A stretch of 64,000 nucleotides of DNA from Hexactinellida sp. DTS-2022 (lineage: Eukaryota > Porifera > Hexactinellida). The position numbers were made by a program, and so were the translations under genes. This document shows, piece by piece, positions 12,286 to 23,845 of this stretch. Each line of letters starts with the position of its first letter. The stretch's first letter is position 1. The stretch covers positions 7,130,001 through 7,194,000 of the forward strand of contig JAPNXP010000002.1 of assembly GCA_028753945.1 (NCBI GenBank), in the 5' to 3' direction. The notes below the pieces were generated by a model. The model was given only the letters and a program-made list of their open reading frames with translations, was not told the DNA's origin and searched no databases.

Positions 12286-14784
12286 TACTTCCAAATCTCT
12301 ATCTTGGGTTAACATTGACAAACAAGCTTCACACTTTGAACTGGAATTTCGAATAAAGGAATGTACTGCATAACCACCAACGAAGGCGATAGATTGTAGA
12401 AGTGAAGTACTCAAAGGTATGTTATGAATTGTGGTTAGGACAGAGAGAAATAATTCTACATTTAAAGAATTATCCAGTTGTTCGCTAGGTTGTGTAGAGT
12501 AGGATGGGAAGAATTCTTTTAAGCTGATATACTCAGTAGCCTGTTGTTTCGAGAATAATTTAAGGATGCTGGAAAGTTTGATTCGCCTTTCACTCTGTAA
12601 GATTTGTGTATATGATATATGATATTGTGCACCAGACATCATGCGATACAATCCGAAATGATGCTCGATTGGATCATTTTGCAATCTTGATGTGAGCACA
12701 TAATCAAAACCACAATTCTCCGTGAGGTGTTGAACGATTTCTATCAAGGCACGACAGGAGTGAGAAAGACTTGTAAAAGTTTGTGGACTTAACTTTCCAT
12801 GTTTTCCTTGTCTACATTGCCAACGGTGAATCCAGTTAACAATGTGTTTGAGAAATGCAAACCGTTCATCATTTTGCTGGAGAGGTTTGGAAAATTCATC
12901 ATTCAGTCTGATGTGTTTATGTGTGGTGTTAACATTAAATATTTTCCAAAGTTTGATTATTATGTCTAAAAATTCCGGTGTCTTGGATTTTGAGTTAGCG
13001 TGTGTTGCATTGTAAATCGATAGAGCTGCATAAGTTGATTGGTCAAATATTTTTAAGGCTAAATTGACGTTTTGTCTCTCTAACATGGTAGGCCAGCAAG
13101 CTTTGGAAGATAATCGATGTGCTTGTTTAAGTAAGGAAAACTGTTCACTCTTGTACAAAAGCCTGATGTCCTGAAAACGAGCGATGTGGATCTTGTTTAC
13201 ATCATCATAATTAGGAAAAATCAATGGGTTTGGATAAGTGAATGTGTGATCATAATCCTTTAAGTTGAGCCAGTTGTTTCGAATTGTTTTGAGAATATGT
13301 ACAAAATCAAAAAGGAGAAAGAGTTTACGACTTTGGTTAACAGGATGAGGAACGGTTGGAGTCAGAGTCTTCCCATCTGAAGAGAATAATTTGAACATGT
13401 TAACGTTCAGTGGATAATTGTCTGTGCAGATGGCTTGTACTTTCAGATCGCAATTCTCTATATTAGAGATTACAGACTTTACCACTGTAAACAAATCACC
13501 AGCCGAATTTGAAGAGCAGGGTATTAAACGAATTACTTGAGACCACTTTCTATATAAACTTGAAGCCATTATAGCGAATACAGTCTTGATAGGCTTGTCA
13601 GATTCTAAAGAATATCCAAGTATTCTCCCTCCTGTATAAGCGACGTTAGAGTTGACATGTATTTCATCCATATGCAATATTAAATTTCGTTCTTTTGAAC
13701 AAAAATCTGCTGTCAATTGCTTCAAGAGGGTTGTAAAGTCGCTTTCTAATCCGATTTTCGAGTAAAGTTGCTGTAGCGTTTTAACATGAGGTAAGCATAG
13801 ACAGTCTAGGGACTGGAGATATCTGTAACAAGAAGGTGATGTAAGATGTGCTTTGAGAGCCATAGCCTGTGTAATTACGTTATATTTTCTTCTATTTTTA
13901 TGCACAAGAACGTTAGCTAGTTGACATTGGATGAAGTGGAGACGCGATAGATATGGAGATAAATCTGAAACATCATCTGTAAAAGGATCCGTTAACAGTG
14001 AATTAAGTTTTGATATTGAAAGATCGAGTTGGTGTAAAGCTTCTTTAACGTGATGCTCAAATGTAACGAGCTTGTTTGGAGATGATTCATGGGAACTGTA
14101 ATTCTCTATTTCTTCGAAAAGAAGTTCAATCTCGCGAGTATCAGTTAACATATGAATTGAGAGAGGAATAACAACATTATCCCGAAATCCCTGGACACTC
14201 ATATCTTCGCTTACCAATAAACGCATCTCAATAGATATTGTATGACCTTGGAGCTTAGGCTTAAGGATGTGTAGTTCAGATCCAGAACGAAATGCCATCC
14301 ATTTATTAGATAAGGATATGGAGGATATGTGTGTGAGTAAGTTGGAGAAATTGTGCACACCATATTTTTCTGTATCATGCGCTTGCTGTTCAATGCTTAA
14401 TTTGAGAGCCTGTGCGAACAGTTCTTCGTCTTTTGATTCGCGGACAAATCGAGTTGGTCTTGGTAATGGTTCCGACGAAAGATATGTAGGGCAGCCGGGT
14501 AGGATCGATGGTACAGCATTTTGACAGAGTTTTGGTCTGGCGCGTATTCTTTCAGTAAAATTACCGTCAGCTTGCAAAATTCTGTCAACTGTAATAATAT
14601 CTTTGGGATGAAAGTGATGCATGCAGACATAAATGTTAGATAAATCAGCAATGTTGTCACGATGGAGTGCATTCAACCACTGAGTACGTAACTCTTGAGG
14701 GGCTGTAGGAAGCTTGAAAACTGGTGTATATGGCTCACCTCTGTAATTGCTTTTACACCCAGGAGCAGAGCAGTGGTTTGGCAT
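12193..14784 (-). CDS. THAP-domain P-element-type transposase, C-terminus displaced
   Basis: 863-codon open frame starting MPNHCSAPGC. A THAP zinc domain spans residues 1-96: C5, C10, C54 and H57 fit C-x4-C-x43-C-x2-H, and AVPSILP (90-96) is the AVPxxx box. This domain binds the element's DNA ends. The RNase H-like catalytic region follows: D373 in LHMDEIHV, D455 in CTDNYPLN, FDFVH (493-497) in the place of the usual DxxH, and E707 in QNDPIEHHFGL, the DDE set of P/THAP9 transposases. The last ~31 residues (from about residue 833) are encoded by the pogo MITE, so the natural C-terminus is cut off and lies at 10710-11102. Apart from that one insertion the frame has no stop or shift, suggesting recent activity. 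Whether it was spliced is unknown. Confidence 0.93.
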   Translation of the reverse strand: MPNHCSAPGCKSNYRGEPYTPVFKLPTAPQELRTQWLNALHRDNIADLSNIYVCMHHFHPKDIITVDRILQADGNFTERIRARPKLCQNAVPSILPGCPTYLSSEPLPRPTRFVRESKDEELFAQALKLSIEQQAHDTEKYGVHNFSNLLTHISSISLSNKWMAFRSGSELHILKPKLQGHTISIEMRLLVSEDMSVQGFRDNVVIPLSIHMLTDTREIELLFEEIENYSSHESSPNKLVTFEHHVKEALHQLDLSISKLNSLLTDPFTDDVSDLSPYLSRLHFIQCQLANVLVHKNRRKYNVITQAMALKAHLTSPSCYRYLQSLDCLCLPHVKTLQQLYSKIGLESDFTTLLKQLTADFCSKERNLILHMDEIHVNSNVAYTGGRILGYSLESDKPIKTVFAIMASSLYRKWSQVIRLIPCSSNSAGDLFTVVKSVISNIENCDLKVQAICTDNYPLNVNMFKLFSSDGKTLTPTVPHPVNQSRKLFLLFDFVHILKTIRNNWLNLKDYDHTFTYPNPLIFPNYDDVNKIHIARFQDIRLLYKSEQFSLLKQAHRLSSKACWPTMLERQNVNLALKIFDQSTYAALSIYNATHANSKSKTPEFLDIIIKLWKIFNVNTTHKHIRLNDEFSKPLQQNDERFAFLKHIVNWIHRWQCRQGKHGKLSPQTFTSLSHSCRALIEIVQHLTENCGFDYVLTSRLQNDPIEHHFGLYRMMSGAQYHISYTQILQSERRIKLSSILKLFSKQQATEYISLKEFFPSYSTQPSEQLDNSLNVELFLSVLTTIHNIPLSTSLLQSIAFVGGYAVHSFIRNSSSKCEACLSMLTQDRDLEVQCNLYKWGLYKWGTSISGEFFYHIRIYPYK

Positions 14785-15017
14785 GACGAGTGTTCCAATC
14801 GGTACTAAATAGTAGGCTATGATTAAAAATTAATAAAATAATAAGTCATGGAGACTGGAGACGGCAGAAAACAATCGAAGGAATCAAAAATTGTAACTAA
14901 TATAATAAAAGGGATATGTCAGAGGTCAAATTATACGAACGTTAAGGCCAGGGTTCCTCTGCAATTTTTACTTACTTACTCTTATATATTATACCCCTGT
15001 ATATTTGCAAATATTCA

Positions 15018-15548
15018 AGACAAAGTTTGAATCTCTAGCTCATATACTTTCCAAGTTACAGCAAGGTGTTTGAATATGGAACTAAATGACGTGCTATTAT
15101 TATGTAACACTAATTGAGATTTTACTGTAAACAAAGTTCTAAAAGAAATTTGGGTAGTTATCAATGCGATGTTAATGCCTATATAGTTAGTACTAACTAC
15201 GAGCATGGGGGCGATGAACGGCATTTTTTGATATGATGTTGACTTTCAATACTGAAGCGATGACTAGTCGGAATTTTCTGCATTCTAGAAAATTCCGAAT
15301 AGTCATTGCAACAATATTGAAAGTAAACACTAGATTAAAAAATGCAGTTCATCGCCCCCATGCTAGTTGTTAGTACTAACTATATAGGCATTAACATCGC
15401 ATTCATAACTACCCAAATTTCTTTTAGAACTTTGTTTGCAGTAAAATCTCAATTAGTGTTACATAATAATAGCACGTCATTTAGTTCCATATTCACATAC
15501 CTTGCTGTAACTTGGAAAGTATTTTAGCTAGAGAGTCAAACTTTGTCT
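15018..15548. repeat. ~530-bp near-perfect palindrome (foldback)
   Basis: Two arms of about 260 bp (15018-15280 and 15290-15548) are reverse complements with few differences, meeting at TTTTCTGCATTCTAGAAAATTCC. Both arms contain the same 60-70-codon frame in mirror image, which is a by-product of symmetry and not a gene. It sits between the transposase start and the right end of the P-like element. Transcription would give a long hairpin RNA. No clear target duplication was identified. Confidence 0.9.
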
Positions 15549-15797
15549 TAAATAATAGGTAACATGTAAGGGTTTAGTGGAATAAACTAACGAGCGAATA
15601 TAACTTTTCCTGAGCCAGAGGATCCCAGGCCTTAACTAACCTAGCTCCCAAAAATATCAAAAATTTGTTATTCCAGTTAATTCTTGATATGAAAAATTCA
15701 TGACAAAATATTATGGTTGTATAATATAGTTATAGGTATGTTTTCTAAATTAACCATAATATAAATCTTTGAAACTGATATAAACCTCTGACACTAA

Positions 15798-16676
15798 TTA
15801 AGGTTCAGGTATACTCTAGAGCACTTCTACCAAATATATTCACCCGAATTAATTAATTTTTTTACAGCGGATTTACTTCATCTTCTAAATGGCAAAAATG
15901 CAATAATATTCGATATAGGTAACTCAGTGAAATTTTTTTTTTCTATAAAATCGTATTTTGCGGAACGGATAAGTTTTTTCATGTTAATGATTAAGAGTAG
16001 ATTGTTGTTGCATTGCATGGAGAAACTTCTAAACTATCATATGAGTCAAGAATTCTTTTAATCACTTATTAGTCAAATTCTTCATCAATAAATGTGGACA
16101 TCACTTTTTTCATCATCAATAAATTAAATAAAAAGAAAAAGAGAAGTTACAAATGAAATCGCTGCTCTCATATGATAGAACTAATTGAGAGCTGCCCAAA
16201 ACCGTTGAGATTTGTTTCTAGGTTGTATATGAGTCATAATATGACTTCCGCAATGCCAATAATTGTGTTTGGAGATAGCGGGGTTTGAAAAAAAGTGTCC
16301 CCTATGGCAGTGGCTTATGTGGAGGACACTAAAAAGTATGTATCATTGAAAGTATTTAATATTTTTCCATAAGATTTGAAATTAAGATGCGATATATGCT
16401 GTTCTATCCTAATATAAGATAAAACCTATATGTGGCTATGTCCCGAAATTATCAAGTTTCTATGGTATACTGCAACCGGCAACCAACACCAGAACCCGAT
16501 ATTTTTTCAAAACTCGAAGTGAGTCAAACTGGAGAAATAATTGGAATTTTTCTTTGAAATTTCGTGAGAGTCCACATGGGTTTCCACACAATCCTAAGAT
16601 ACAATAAAAACGAGATTTACAATAGTTGGGATTCTATCGAAATTTTGGTATTTTGTAGAGTAGACCTGAACCTTAA
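15798..16676. mobile_element. piggyBac-like TTAA MITE, family P2, copy 1
   Basis: Begins TTAAGGTTCAGGTATACTCT and ends TAGAGTAGACCTGAACCTTAA, with TTAA borders at both ends; 879 bp. It is strongly similar along its whole length to 18350-19232 in the same orientation. It was inserted into the right part of the P-like element. It is non-coding: small frames are not shared between the copies. Confidence 0.9.
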
Positions 16677-16755
16677 GAAGTACGATGGGACTTCTAACCC
16701 ATCCGTGGTGGCATATTTTAATTCAGTACTCCCTCCTTATATTTCGTACTCCACG

Positions 16756-17510
16756 GACATACAATATAATAAGTAAAGTCTCCCCCTCCCCATGGCCTGT
16801 AGTGCCTGTTAAAGTGTATGTCTATGTTAGACAAATATGCATAATTAAACTCAGATTAAGCGGATCCTACCAAACAAACACACAGCGGTAGTCACCCTCT
16901 CACCCTGGCTGTTAGGGCCTGTGGAAGTTTGGGTCTAGATTTGAGAAATACGCACAATTATAGTAAACCAATGTGGAATAGGAGATACAATATACTCTGT
17001 GAAATTCTCCCCCTCCTCTTGGGCGGTAGTGCCTGTTAAAGTGTAGGTCTATTTTAGAGAAATATGCATAATTAAAGTCATACAAAGTGGATCCTAACAA
17101 ACAAACACATAGGGGGGGAGACACCCTCTCCCCCTGGCTGTAAGGACCAGTTGAAGTGTGGGTCTATATTTCAGAAATACACATAGTTTTACTCAAACTT
17201 TGTGGAGTACGACAAACAATACACTAAGTGTACAGCCTACCCTCCCCAAAGTCGGTAGTGCCTGTTGAAGTGTTTGTCTATGTTAGATAAATATGCATAA
17301 TTAAACTCAGACAAAGAGGATCCTACCAAAAAACACATAGGGGAGGTTCACCCTCTCACCTTGCTGTTAGGGCCTGTTGAACTTTGGGTCTAGATTAGAG
17401 AAATACGCATAAGTATAGTAAACCAATGTGGAATAGGACATAAAATATACTAAGTGAAAGTATCCCCCTCCTCTTGGCCGGTAGTGCCTGTTAATATATA
17501 ATATTATATT
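16756..17510 (-). repeat. ~115-bp satellite array 3 (right half)
   Basis: Continuation of array 2 after the P-like element. It has the same two alternating half-unit types and the same orientation. The first unit resumes at GACATACAATATAATAAG, the other copy of the target duplication. It ends in AT-rich DNA near 17500. Frames at 16685, 16912 and 17367 are repeat-derived. Confidence 0.9.
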
Positions 17511-18349
17511 GATATTTGGGTCCCTAGAATGTGAAATCCAACAGAACAGCCAAAAACGCAGTGATAAAATTGTCATAACTCAAAATATACAAGAGCTTGA
17601 GGTTTAGAAACTAATCCAAATATACATAAGAAACAATCCTACCTATTTGAGGAAAAACAGAAACATCCCTCTATACAGTTTTCTACAGCAATTTATAATT
17701 ACAGCGGGGTGGCCTAGCTTTCATCTCACTTATATGCCCCAAATTTCCTTATACTGTATATATATTATTGGATCTTTTGAAGTGAACTTGTATCTGTGAC
17801 ATCAAGATCCGTGATGCAGCGATCTGGAATAAATATAGGCTATTACTGTGATAGAGATATTTTGATGGCAGGGCCGGATCACCAAATAGGCTAAGTAGGC
17901 TGCACCCTAGGACTCCCGTGGGTTTGCGAGCCCCATAAAGTCTCCTCGTCTTAGGTTTCACTTTATTTATCCATTTTTAATCTATCAAAGCGGAAATCTT
18001 GACCTACTAATAAGTGATGACATTACAATCTATATATTTAAAACCCGATTGTTGTTTGTCTGTATGTTTGTCCAGAATTAATAGGAAAGACCACAAGCTC
18101 TAGAAATCGGAAAACTTGCATACAGAGATAATTTTAGACGCTGACAACGATCTATTGGTTTTCTAAGCGAAATAACGGGACTATAACGTCATAATTGCAC
18201 ATATTAGGGAATAAATATTTTAGGTATATCCGAGAAGCCCATAATTTTTGTTGGCGAAGACAACATGAAAGAGACACACGTATACCGATTTATGGGTTTA
18301 TGACGTCATTTTAATTAGAATACGTTCTATTCACGCAAAAGTAGACATT
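17511..18349. other. Intergenic
   Basis: A segment at 17870-17945 (CAGGGCCGGATCACC..., GC-richer) resembles the end of a dispersed element, but its partner was not found. 18020-18350 contains several TGACGTCA-like words (ACGTCATAA, GACGTCATTTT) and no gene. Confidence 0.35.
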
Positions 18350-19232
18350 TTAAGGTTCAGGTATACTCTAGAGCACTTCTACCAAAACTATTTACCCGAA
18401 TTAATTAAATTTTTTACAGCGGATTTACTTCATCTTCTAACCGGCAAAAATGCAATAATATTCGAACTAGGTAACTCAGTGAAAAATATCTTTTCTAGAA
18501 AATCGTATTTTGCGGAACGGATAGGTTTTTTCCTGCTAATGATTAGGAGTAGATTGTTGCTGCATTGCATTAAGAAACTCCTAAACTATCATATGAGTGC
18601 AAGAATTCTTATAATCACGTATGAGTCAAATTTTTCATCAATAAATGTGGACATCACTTTTTTCATCATCAATAAATTAAATAAAAATAAAAATAAAAGT
18701 TACAAATGAAATCGCTACACTCATATGATAGAACTAATTGAGATCTGTCCAAAACCGTTGAGATTTTGTTTCTAGGTGGTATATGAGTCATAATATGACT
18801 TCCGCAATGGCAATAATTGTGTTTGGAGATAGCGAGGTTTGAAAAAAAGTGTCCCCTATGGCAGTGGCTTAGGTAGAGGACACTAAAAAGTCTGTATCAT
18901 TGAGAGTTTTCAATATTCTTCCATAATATTTGAAATTAAGATGCGATATATGCTGTTCTATCCAAATATAAGATAAATCCTATATGTGGCAATGTCCCGA
19001 AATTATCAAGTTTCCATGGTATACTGCAACCGGCAACCAAAACCAGAACCCCAATATTTCTTTCAAAACTCGAAGTGAGTCAAACTGGAGAAATAATTGG
19101 AATTTTTCTTTGAAATTTCGTCAAAGTCCACATGGGTATCCACACAATCCGAAAATGCAATAAAAACGAGATTTACCATAGTTTGGGGTTTATCGAAATT
19201 TTGGGATTTTGTAGAGTATACCTGAACCTTAA
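18350..19232. mobile_element. piggyBac-like TTAA MITE, family P2, copy 2
   Basis: Ends TTAAGGTTCAGGTATACTCT and TAGAGTATACCTGAACCTTAA with TTAA borders; 883 bp, co-linear with 15798-16676. The frames at 18479 and 19063 are not conserved in the sister copy and are not called. Confidence 0.9.
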
Positions 19233-19439
19233 ATTCACTGCACATGTTGAGGTTTGGTGATTACTTAATGATTCCACCTGCATGATTTCAGTTTTTGTTA
19301 GTTCTATTAGTGATAATTATACAACTTATATCATATATATCATATATCAAGTATACATATATATTAATAGCGTACAGATATTGATTAGTTTGGATCTCTA
19401 TTCTGGCTGTGAGGCAGCCTTTAAGTTTAAATTACTGCA

Positions 19440-20011
19440 GATTCTTGCAAAAAAACACATAAATTTCGTTTTGAAGTTAGGTGTTTGATTTTCACATATA
19501 TGATAGAAGACATTATAGCTATATCGAAACTGAAAACGAAATCGAATTATCTTCTATAAATTCGAGTTTATGGGGCGTTAAGTTTTATCGTAATACAAAA
19601 GTCCCATAGGGGAATTTCTTCTTACTCCACCTGATAAGATGTGGTTTGCAAGATCATTATTAGCTGAAGACATATTCTGTGCGATATATCACATAGATCA
19701 TCGTTATGGGCGGTTGGTGGCCTACTTAGAATTTTGATTTCTTCTAAATAAATAAAATTGCTACCTTTTGAACTCAAAAAATGATAAAAAGGTCATATTT
19801 CTTTGGGATATTTGATAAAATGTTTCAAAAGATAAATTCGGAGTCATAATCCAAAAATGTAAACCGACTACCAACTCCGTACGCTTATGATCTTTCAATA
19901 TTGATTCTGATAACAAACATTGATGGCCGCATTGCCAAAATACCGTATAATATCGACCACCACTTTTGGAAATCGCCCTATGAGAGATTTGTGTTACCCT
20001 TATTTTGAAAC
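19440..20011. repeat. Dispersed repeat E, copy 1
   Basis: Matches 34925-35520 in inverse orientation along several hundred bases. Shared blocks include the AACTCCGTACGCTTAT word, the GGCCGCATTGCCAAA word, ATCGACCACCACTTTTGG and the GATGATCTAT/ATAGATCATC region. No protein is conserved between the copies. The ends are not defined. Confidence 0.75.
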
Positions 20012-20150
20012 CGAGAAAAAAAAATCCAAAATTGCAGCCTGTGCCGACGCATGTTCCTTTGGTGGCACTATATTTTGTTGGTTTTTTATTGATAGTGCCT
20101 CCAAAGGAACATGTTGTCGGCACAGGCTGCAATTTTGGATTTTTTTTTCG
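20012..20150. repeat. Long hairpin (~58-bp arms)
   Basis: Arms 20012-20071 and 20091-20150 are reverse complements (GCAGCCTGTGCCGAC... against GTCGGCACAGGCTGC) with about three mismatches and a ~20-base loop. It sits exactly where repeat E would continue, so it may be a small foldback inserted there. The frame at 19761-20165 only reads through it. Confidence 0.85.
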
Positions 20151-21450
20151 CCAAGTCATCGTCACTATAAAGGTGTTAAATTATTTCAGAAAGGTGTTTC
20201 AGAAGGCTACGACCCTTAGAGTGGTAGAAGTTTGGTTTTAGCTCACTTCATTTTAGAGATATTCAAGTTTAAGTAGAATATAATATGTGATGACTCAGCA
20301 TTTTTAATGTACGTGTTGGGTGATCTCCCAAAACCAACCGTCCCATTTGAATTATATAATTCACAAAATTGTGAACCACATTTTTTTTAAGATTTGGTCA
20401 ACACCTCAAGGTGTCAAGACCCACTTGTATAGGTGGTACGTGGCATAAGGACCAATTGATAAATTGATAGTTTGTTTCTATCATCTATGATGTCTGAGAT
20501 TTATGATATTTAATTAATTAGTATAAATATTTAATTAATAAATTAATAATTTAACACCTTTATTATGTACAGCAAAATAAATATAGTTCAATTATTTGCA
20601 CTTATTATTAATTTAAATCGAATTTCACTATCATATTTGAATTCAGCGCACTCGATAACCCCAATAATCCAATTGGAACCGTCTATAAGTTAAATACAAA
20701 AGGAATTAATTATAATAAATTACGTCAGTACATTAATTGTGCAAGAATATTCTCGCGAAATAAATATAATCACTTTATCTATCGTTGTTGTGGAATGTAA
20801 AATGTTAACGGTTCTATCATAAACCATCTTTAGTTTAATGCCATTCATTACTTATTGATAATAAATTAAATTATTAGTTATTTATTTTAGCAATGTTATC
20901 CACGGTGAGTTGAGTAAAGTCAACAAATTCCTTATATAAATTAATTTAATTTAATCCATTGTATAGTAATGCTAGAATTAAATAGAAGCCAGCTGGAATT
21001 TATAAGTTAAATCAATATAATTATCGCAAGTTGAATCACTAGAGAGGATTTAAAAAGTTAAATCAATATAATTATTACAAGTTGAAACAATAGAATTAGA
21101 TTTAACACTTTACTGAAATTGAAGTGTGAGTAAACAAAGAAATTTCAACCCCCATTTATGGCAGAAATTGACCCCTTTATTGGAAAATTTATTCTCCCAT
21201 CAGACGGAGAATTTTATGGCGAATCCAAATATGAAATAAAATTTGGGGGTTTAGTAAAACATATCTTGAGTTATGGACCAGACAAATTTTTAAAGGTGTT
21301 AAAGATGTGTCAAAAATTTGTTAACGAAAAATCGTAACCCCAGGTGCAAATTAGACGGTCCCATCGCACCTACATGCCAAGTTTCAGCCCATCAACAATT
21401 AAGCTCTGGCCAGGGCACCGTCTACGGAGAAAAAAAAAATAATAAAAATA
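20151..21450. other. AT-rich intergenic DNA
   Basis: A short direct repeat, AGTTAAATCAATATAATTAT, occurs twice near 21005-21075. No gene, tRNA or terminal repeats seen. Confidence 0.5.
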
Positions 21451-22460
21451 AAGGCAGTGATTCTAATACTGGGCCACTATACTATAGTATAGTCGGCACA
21501 GTAAAAATATAATATAATAGATAGACATTTTCTTTTTGGTTTATTGATTTATATCGTATAGGGATCTATTACTCAGAATTACAGATTAAGGCTCCAAGCT
21601 CACCTTCAGGACGGAGACCCATAACATCCATTAAATGTACACTATTGCATATTCCGCATGTTCTATAGATGGGGTATATTCACAGGAATTTTCATTCGGA
21701 AATTCCTAATACTTTAGGAAATATACCACCTTGCGCCACTTTGCGCCACTGACGTTATACATAATTTGGTGGGGATTTCGTCACAATTTATAGCGGAATT
21801 ATCTAATTTTTAATGCTTAATACTACATAACATAAGATTAAACCATTGCATAATACTTAGTTAACATTGTTATATAACCACTATATAAGATTCCTACTGA
21901 ATGAAGTGTATATATATAGGAAACAGTAAAACAATATTTATAAACAGATATTCTTCAACAAAGTACCAACCTAGTCCAACATGCGCCGACGTCACAAAAA
22001 TATTATGCAACTATTTGAAGATTTCAGTTCAAGGAATTATTGTAGTTATAGTGATACATAAATTATAGTAGGATTAGAAGTTTCTGACACATTTTCAAAT
22101 TGTTGTAATTCTTTGAATCAGAAAAATGCAATAATCATCATTCAAATAACTTGTTTTGACTTTGAAGCTTTGAAAAATATTAGTAAGCTTCAGAAACGAT
22201 CTAATCCTAGTATAGAGAATAGCTATGCATATGTATTGAATAAACAAGGAATAATCAACACTTAAACTTCTGTGGTTTTTTTTTAGACCTGCGCACATCT
22301 TTTCAGTCAGGTATAGGAATTTAATATCACGTAATATGGAACTATACTCAATCACTCGAGCGAATATTATTCGAATTCAATTTGTATTGCGGATTTGTTA
22401 TCAGTAAATATAAGGCGAAAACTGATATAAGTTTGGATTTGATTGGGAGTTTTTTTCTGA
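21451..22460. repeat. Dispersed repeat D, copy 2
   Basis: Starts GGCAGTGATTCTAATACTGG with the ACTGGGCC...GG(C)CCAGT dyad, as at 7440. The far part (22260-22460) matches 7690-7860 in reverse complement, for example GAACTATACTCAATCACTCG against CGAGTGAATGAATATAGTTC. Frames 22095-22684 (minus) are not supported as genes. Confidence 0.55.
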
Positions 22461-23505
22461 AGTTGAACTTGGAACTTAATACAAGAAATTTCATTCACCT
22501 GGGGTAATTTAACCTTAATTGTAATGCGAGAGTTTACCAAGAACGTGCAAAGGTCGCAAAGCAAACTTAATGGGAAAGTATCCCGTCGCAAAGCGACCAA
22601 GATTTGAAGGGCTCGAATTATTAAAATTCGTTTGTTGTGTGTTAGTCCGGATGTATTAAAGTGATCGGGTAATGGAAACCGCATTTATAGTTGAGTTAGG
22701 TTCTAATTTCCAAATGTTAAAATAGGTACCTTGGTGAGTAAACAAGAATGCAGATTCGAATTTGGCATTACAAATTAATAATATAAATATTTGTTGTTGT
22801 TATATACACAAATAGGTAAGCAAATTATTGAAAATTCAAAATCGACCCAAATTTTGTTTTCAACGCATATTATATGTAGTGATCAAAAAATACTTAAAAG
22901 TATGTATATAACTATGACAAATATGTACAAAATATTTAATCAAATGTTTAGTGAGGAGTACGGCGGGCCGCATAGTATCCGTTAACTTGAGCTGTGTAGC
23001 ACCGAACTGTCGCAAAGCGATCGAGACAGAAGGGCTCGTTTATTAAAGATACCACAAAAAACACCTTTTTATTGAATAAAGTTATTTTGTGGTCCATATT
23101 TTGGTTGAAGTATGGAAGGGGCCCTAATTTAACCCAGCATATGAACCCATAGACCCATGATCCGGCCATAGCTGATGGTGCAGAATTCGGCAAATTTCGT
23201 AGGCCGCAGGCCTAAAATGCTCACAATACCAATAATAATGATCAGAAAGAGACAAACAAAATTCAGGGGAGACATATGATCCATCTTCAGAACTCTATCA
23301 TGAATTGTTAAATTTTGCCTCGAAAATCAATTTTTCGAATATGGGAAAATTCCCATGTGCCTATCGTTAAACTCAAAAATAATTAATTGCCAATCTTCAG
23401 TAGAGATGGGGTTCAAAAATCTCGTTAGTGCGTGTTAGCAATTCTATTAAGCAAGTAGTGAATTAAATATATCTTCATGGCCATTGCCATGTGGTGTTTT
23501 GCATG
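22461..23505. other. Intergenic
   Basis: Contains GTCGCAAAGCGACC/ACTGTCGCAAAGCGATCG words at 22545-22600 and 22990-23035, perhaps ends of one small element. The minus-strand frame at 22948-23193 has no recognisable domain. It adjoins the C-terminal side of the RAG1-like fragment. Confidence 0.35.
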
Positions 23506-23845
23506 TTAATTTACAAATGTCTTCACTTCAAAGCATAGATTACACAACACAACATGTCGAAATCTTTTTGAAAGTACTGCGTCTCTAAAGCACAATATAC
23601 GAATGAAAATATACCTTGTTTTAAGACAGAAAGAATCTTTGCGTGCGAGATGTTCACAATATTTTCGAAATAGATTGTTGCATGATTCCACGCCTTTTTC
23701 TGATAGCTCCTTCAGACCAAAACTATTATTTCACTCTCTGATCAACTGTGCTATGAGCTAAAAGTTTGAGCTGTTATGGAGAGATGTTAGCCCAGGTAAA
23801 GGTGATCACAATAAATTCATGTGTATATATTCTAAAAGGTCATGA
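23506..23845 (-). pseudogene. RAG1/Transib-like transposase C-terminal fragment
   Basis: Third copy of the family at 43072-45366 and 62939-64000. Reading leftward: FTWANISP, a stop, QLKLLAHS (family HKLLAH), after a one-base shift LIRE, a stop, NNSFGLKELSEKGVESCNN, LFRKYCEHLARKDSF, then IFIRIL and a VVLCNLC tail. The Glu in SEKGVESCNN corresponds to RAG1 E962 and is kept. The first zinc-ligand His of HxxxxH is lost (CTC for CAC). Two in-frame stops and a frameshift show it is dead. Everything upstream of the FxWAN block is missing or unrecognisable. The match to copies 1 and 2 is clear by eye. Confidence 0.85.

Larger units (their letters stand above)
10511..16755 (-). mobile_element. P-element-like transposon with nested insertions
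   Basis: Left end CGTGGAGTACGAAAGATAAG continuing GAGGGAGTACTG (10511-10542). The right end at 16724-16755 is its reverse complement with one mismatch, giving 32-bp terminal inverted repeats. GACATAC flanks both sides (10504-10510 and 16756-16762), a 7-bp target duplication, with an eighth base possible. P elements typically have ~31-bp ends and 8-bp duplications, and the element encodes a THAP-domain P-type transposase, so structure and coding agree. Subtracting the later insertions (11105-12285, about 15018-15548, 15798-16676) leaves roughly 3.7 kb, near the size of an autonomous P element. Confidence 0.88.

Noticed and set aside
14211-14672. ORFs overlapping the THAP transposase in other frames
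   Set aside because: Shadows of the 863-codon frame with no motifs.
15015-15527. Two matching 60-70-codon ORFs on opposite strands (MPFIAPMLVVSTNY...)
   Set aside because: They are mirror images forced by the palindrome and do not resemble a protein family.
19761-20219. Frames with CSFGGT..CVGTGCNFGFFF on both strands
   Set aside because: Produced by reading through the hairpin at 20012-20150; not shared with the other copy of repeat E.
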